Origin: Bradysia coprophila
Taxonomy: Eukaryota > Arthropoda > Insecta > Diptera > Sciaridae
Direction: 5' to 3'
NCBI RefSeq assembly: GCF_014529535.1
Contig: NW_023503501.1
Coordinates: 6,330,150 to 6,394,149, forward strand
DNA length: 64,000 nucleotides
The position numbers were made by a program, and so were the translations under genes. A model generated the notes under the pieces. It ran no database searches and had not been told where the DNA came from. It saw only the letters and a program-made list of their open reading frames with translations. Below, in pieces: positions 59,865-64,000 of the stretch (position 1 is its first letter; each line of letters begins with the position of its first letter).

Positions 59865-61730
59865 TCATTTAATAAAAGATTTTCCTTCTTCTGTGCTTTC
59901 TTCCAATGATGGTTTGTACCTTTTGGCTAAGAACGCGAATAGAATCATATCGAGGAACATCAGTACGGCAAACAGAATAAACTCACACGCCTGTGACTCA
60001 AACAAATTCAACTTGACCACAATTATCACTAGGAGATTTCCCAAACCCATTGTCAAATTATTGCATGTTTGTAACATCGTCTTCATGCTCTTCGGTGCGA
60101 CGGTGTACGAAAAGTTCATCATCGGAATGGTGACCAATATTTCGGCCATTGACATTATGGTGATTTGCGGTAGTAACCACGTCATATGCAAATATTTTCC
60201 ATTTTCCAATTGCCACTCAACCATTGCAGACAATAGAAAAGCTACACCAGCTAGCACACCACCCATGGTTGTCTTTTGCAAATCGGTGATAATTCGTAGA
60301 TTTGCTAGCAGTGGGTTGACAACTCTTTCGAATACTGGAATAAGTAATAAAACTAGCAGTGGATTGATGACACTGAGCTGTTCCGGAATGACAGTGAAAA
60401 GCCCTATGTCGCCATTCATTCGCATTGCTTGAAATATCCATCTCGATCCTTGTTGAAAAAATAGTGCCCAGAACAAAATAATTGGAACGTAGAGTACGAG
60501 TACGTTAACCATCACTCGTGTCTCCCACACAAGCGTCTTTCCATATTTTTTCTCGGAATATTTAAGCCAATGATCTTCAATCGATATACTACGCGTCACT
60601 TTCGATCTGATCTTTGCAACAGCTGCGTGCTAAGCAAGACAACAGTTATTTTAAAAAGGGTTTCTCGAATCTTGCCACATCTTACCCTTATGCAGGCAAA
60701 AAAGTCCTGCAGATTCCTACTTGCTGCGTGTGTAGTTTCCGAATATTGATTCGCGATAGCAGTCAATACTGCTACTAGTACCATACCAAATCCGGAAATA
60801 CCGAATGCCACCGGAAAACAGTCATCATTGCCGAAACATTGAACTTCCTGACGTAGAAATGGATTGACTAGACGAGAGATTATACTACCTACATTGTAGG
60901 CGAAATAGTATAAAACAAAAAACAAAGCGATGCTGTCGACTTCAGTTGAATGATACTGATACGCTCCATATGTGGAAATTAATGGTGTAATGCATCCATC
61001 ACCAATTGCCATTACCACTAAGCCGACGGCACTAAAGACTCTGAAAATATGATAATATTATGGTCGGCGGAAATTAGCGCTTCAATCTTGGGTGACACTC
61101 TTTGTAGTGTGGGTGCTAACATATGTGGAAATGTAGGACAACAAGCAGTGAGAGCTCACAGTTATAATAAGTTGTGGCAAGCGTTTGATGCTAAATCTTT
61201 TACTTCACAACACTTAACAAACTCTTTACTATTGTTAGGAAAAGCGACGTACACGTACTCACGAGTTGTCACTGACTTCCCGTTAGCACCCACATTATTT
61301 GACTCAAATGCAATTTACTGTATTGGAAGGTCGAATACATCAACGACTCCGATGGTAATTATAACACAACCAACTGCATAAACAATCGACACCAAAACTA
61401 TGGTCCTGTAAATGCCGAACCGACTCTCTGCAATAATCGCTCCGATAACAGAGAAAGTAGATGCCATGAAAGTGTAAAAGTGATATACTGTCGTTGACAT
61501 GTCCTTATCGTATTCCAGTTTCAAGTTAATGAAAATGGTTAAAATTGCTGAAAAGGAGATAGGTTCGATTGGTTCTTTTTCTCTCTAGTTAACTGGACAT
61601 CCTGGACAATCTCACTTGTAATTGCAGCGGTACTATATCGTTTACAAATTACACTTAACAGTACGAATACTGCTGGTTTGGGAACACGTCGTTTTTGTCG
61701 TTCTGGAACGACTATATCGTGCAGTTCCAT
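59865..61730 (-). CDS. POT/SLC15-family transporter with altered motifs
   Basis: Four exons on the minus strand join in phase: 61730-61616, 61547-61319, 61040-60686 and 60629-59865, giving 487 residues. Family blocks are clear: 'AILTIFINLKLEYDKD'-type TM1-2 junction, 'YHFYTFMASTFSVIGAIIAE', 'FFVLYYFAYNVGSIISRLVN' with 'CFGNDDCFPVAFG', 'FWALFFQQGSRWIFQAM', 'INPLLVLLLIPVFERVVNPL' and the late 'ACEFILFAV'. The family carries di/tripeptides or histidine with protons. Here the TM1 ExxERFxYYG motif reads 'VICKRYSTAA', the FGxDQ motif reads 'YGAYQY', and the Asp of 'FDQQGSRW' is Phe. The large extracellular domain of animal PEPT1/2 is absent. The frame is intact. Transport of another substrate or mechanism is possible but inferred. 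Confidence 0.9.
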
Positions 61731-62008
61731 TGGAATATCTAAATGTTTCAGCTAGATGAACTTGAACTTGATATAGTCGAGTGTAAATATTAAAAGAAAA
61801 TAGTGTACGGTATAAGCGCGAACATTTTCTTAAACGTGCTTATATCCACAAAATACAACGACTGACTGAGTAAGTAAAAGTGATGGCAAAATAACAAATT
61901 CGAAATTATGAAGTTCAGACAGTGCATCGACAACGATTGCGTTTGGAACCACAAAGTGTCGCTAAGTAGAACAAATTCGAAATATTGCTTGTATCAGCGA
62001 TTAAGCTA

Positions 62009-62085
62009 AGGGCAAGGTGTTTACTATCGCAAAATATGAAGTTGTTTACATATTTTGCGATAGGAATAGGAAACACCTTCTCCTG
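62009..62085. repeat. Stable hairpin of about 75 bases
   Basis: 'aaggtgtttactatcgcaaa' and 'atatg' pair with 'catattttgcgatag' ... 'ggaaacacctt', leaving a loop of about 10 bases and one asymmetric bulge. The form resembles a microRNA precursor, but short palindromic elements are so common in this window that an element remnant is at least as likely. Confidence 0.4.
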
Positions 62086-62871
62086 GCCTTAAAACCTTTT
62101 TCTGGCAAAACTTGGTTGAATATGAATGTGACACGTGTGGAGGTTGGTGCATAATATCTAATCAAACGGATATTTAAAAAGAAAATGTGTGCCTTACTCG
62201 CAACCTCCAGCCAACACATAATTTTTTATATGACTGATGTGATCTCGTTATAATCAAAAGACGTAATTTATTCGATAACAAAGCTGTTGATATGTTTGCC
62301 ATATGTGAAAGGTTGAGCTGTAGAATTATCTAAATTTGTGACTTAGAAAATTACAGCTCTCACAACACTATACTCTAGCATCGGTAAAAGTTTGTCAGAT
62401 TGCATCGGTAAAAGTTTGTCCGATTTTGTTTCCTATAACTGATTTGCTGAATTGAATTGGATGGATCTGGTGGTTGAATTGAAAGAAATGAAGAATTGAT
62501 GGTAACATCACCTCTGAGTTTTCACTTTAGAACTCTAAGGTGGTTGTCCAAAGAGAGACGAAAACTGTGATAGGAAAAGTGGAACGTATGGAAACTACAA
62601 ATTGATAATTATAGGAACGAATCATTTCATAGTATGTCTGCGGGAAAATTTGCTGAGGTAAAGTTAGCTTTGCCTCACGGAGCCAAAACTTTACCTCAAG
62701 TTTTTGAATAAAATATCTTACTCGGCAATGGGTCAAATGATGGAAATGGTACTTCTTGTGTAAATTTCACTCATTTGCCCCATTGGTATGTAATGTACTT
62801 TTACATGCCAGCATCCGGTAAGCACTTCACAGTCACAAACCGCACGCTGTCATGTAATAGTATATTATGTT

Positions 62872-63085
62872 ACTAGGAACAAAAAGATGCGTTTTTGACC
62901 CAGGTGGTGAAAGCATCCGAGGATGGAGCAGAGCTCCGCGAAGCGCAGTCCGACGACGTTTTCACTCCCGTGGTCAAAAACAAGCACCTTTTTGTTCCGT
63001 ATGAAGTTAACATAACTGGGCACGAAAAAGGACGTGATTGGGAACGAAAAGTGACGTGATTGGGAACGAAAAGTGTAAAGAAGTG
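62872..63085. repeat. Foldback element followed by 22-bp tandem units
   Basis: 'ggaacaaaaagatgcgtttt' then 'tgaccca' is mirrored by 'gtggtcaaaaacaagcacct' then 'ttttgttcc' at about 62970-62998. It is followed by three related units 'gggaacgaaaagtgacgtgatt' (about 63018-63078). Confidence 0.6.
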
Positions 63086-63869
63086 AGAGAAATGGTGAAA
63101 GCACAGCACTGCTACTAGCACAAACATAGAAAATATTCGGAGGTTGATGAAATCTCAGTAGGCACTGCGTTTCTGTTATACAGATCGATGACTTGTTTTC
63201 GTTGTATGAGTTAAAACATACAATACAAACAATCCGAAGCGTTAGCTCGTATCCAAATTTGACACTTGTCAATTCAGTAGCATTGAAGCTCATGAAGCAA
63301 AACTTTGATTAGCCCGAAAAATTCAGCTCAACGTTGTAAATTACCCGTCGTAAGATATACCGTGAATTACCGATCCCCCGATCCGTTGCAAAATTTCAAA
63401 AATTGAGCGGATTGACTTCGTGAATTCTTCTCTCACTACGATGAAAGAAACATTTTGGAAATATTTCTAACTTTCACGAAATTAACGAAACCAATCAGAC
63501 GTTTCCCCAGTTTAAGTTAAAGATTCGTAACTTCGACTCGTACTTGTAAGGAACGGCTGGTTTTTCAACAAAAAATTTCTATCGCTCAAAGTCGATCTCG
63601 AGAGGAAAACTATGCGAGCAAATACTAGGAAAGGATTTTTTGCTATTGTTGACCAATGAAAGCCAATGAAAGTAGTAGGGACAGAGTTCGCCAAAGGTCG
63701 TAAAGCGAATGTTTGTTTATCTATAGTGATAAAATATTGCGGCGGCGTCTCGACGTTGTTCCTAACTTATTGTAAAAGGCATTTGCAGCGAATTCGATTC
63801 CAGAACTCACCTCCGGCTCGTGTCGGAAACCACTCATTCGTGATGAAAATTTGAAAGTGTGCCGAAAAA

Positions 63870-64000
63870 TTCCACTTTCAACACGCTAAAAAATCAAACA
63901 TCGAAGTCATCCAAACATGCCAAAACAAATTTCTACGAATGATCACCAACGCATACCGTTTTGTGACGAACAAAGAAATACACAGTGATCTAGAAATAAA
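63870..64000 (+). mobile_element. Jockey-like retrotransposon ORF2 fragment, cut by the window end
   Basis: One frame reads 'KSNIEVIQTCQNKFLRMITN' followed by 'AYRFVTNKEIHSDLEI', the well-known block after the reverse transcriptase of Jockey-clade LINEs. Nothing upstream of about 63870 in this frame looks like the reverse transcriptase itself, so the fragment appears truncated on its 5' side. It runs out of the window. Confidence 0.7.

Larger units (their letters stand above)
61731..63860. other. Non-coding region with hairpins
   Basis: No gene supported. It holds the hairpin at 62009-62085, a short inverted pair at about 62138-62215, two copies of 'gcatcggtaaaagtttgtc' at about 62380-62420, and the foldback at 62872-63005. 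The POT gene promoter should lie near 61735-61850. Confidence 0.45.

Noticed and set aside
62865..63293. Open frame of 142 codons on the minus strand
   Set aside because: It crosses the foldback element and the 22-bp tandem units; the frame is produced by repeats.
1..64000. tRNA or rRNA genes
   Set aside because: I looked for the conserved GGTTCGAAT-type box and cloverleaf arms and for rRNA core sequences and saw none I could support; a tRNA or covariance-model scan would settle it.

Overview
The window is nuclear DNA of an insect, most likely a lower (nematoceran) fly. It is AT-rich. Real genes are split by short GT-AG introns of about 50-150 bases plus a few long ones, polyadenylation signals are AATAAA, and intergenic DNA is full of small palindromic or inverted-repeat elements and truncated non-LTR retrotransposons. 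The order is inferred from gene content and architecture only; no species can be named from the sequence alone.

Layout: (1) 1-11534 has no coding sequence I can support, only repeats, a dead LINE tail and a MITE whose empty site is also present. (2) 11535-20230 (+) holds the last seven coding exons of a large Ser/Gln-rich protein I do not recognise. (3) 20231-25128 is non-coding, with a strongly A-rich kilobase. (4) 25129-35831 (-) is the complete Wdr33 gene, a pre-mRNA 3'-end processing factor, whose 6.65-kb intron contains many repeats and a candidate nested secreted-peptide gene. (5) 38002-40979 (+) is complete unc-45, the myosin chaperone. (6) 40980-45198 is a dense island of palindromes and inverted repeats. 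(7) 45199-50466 (+) is a complete 18-exon nitric oxide synthase of 1104 residues. (8) 53894-55652 (+) is an SV2-like major facilitator transporter, preceded by a dead duplicate of its own 5' end. (9) 55785-57360 is a repeat element with tandem units of about 147 bp. (10) 58270-59493 (+) is a leucine-rich-repeat membrane protein. (11) 59865-61730 (-) is a POT/SLC15-family transporter with altered coupling motifs. (12) 61731-64000 holds hairpins and the start of a Jockey-like retrotransposon fragment.

The genes do not form one pathway; they are ordinary eukaryotic neighbours. For Wdr33, unc-45, NOS, the transporters and the LRR protein, exons were assembled by matching splice phases, and each assembled reading frame closes exactly to a whole number of codons. 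The most notable items are the NOS, which reads as intact but lacks the FMN-domain autoinhibitory loop and almost all of the C-terminal tail, and the SLC15-like transporter, which lacks the usual ExxERFxYYG proton-coupling motif.
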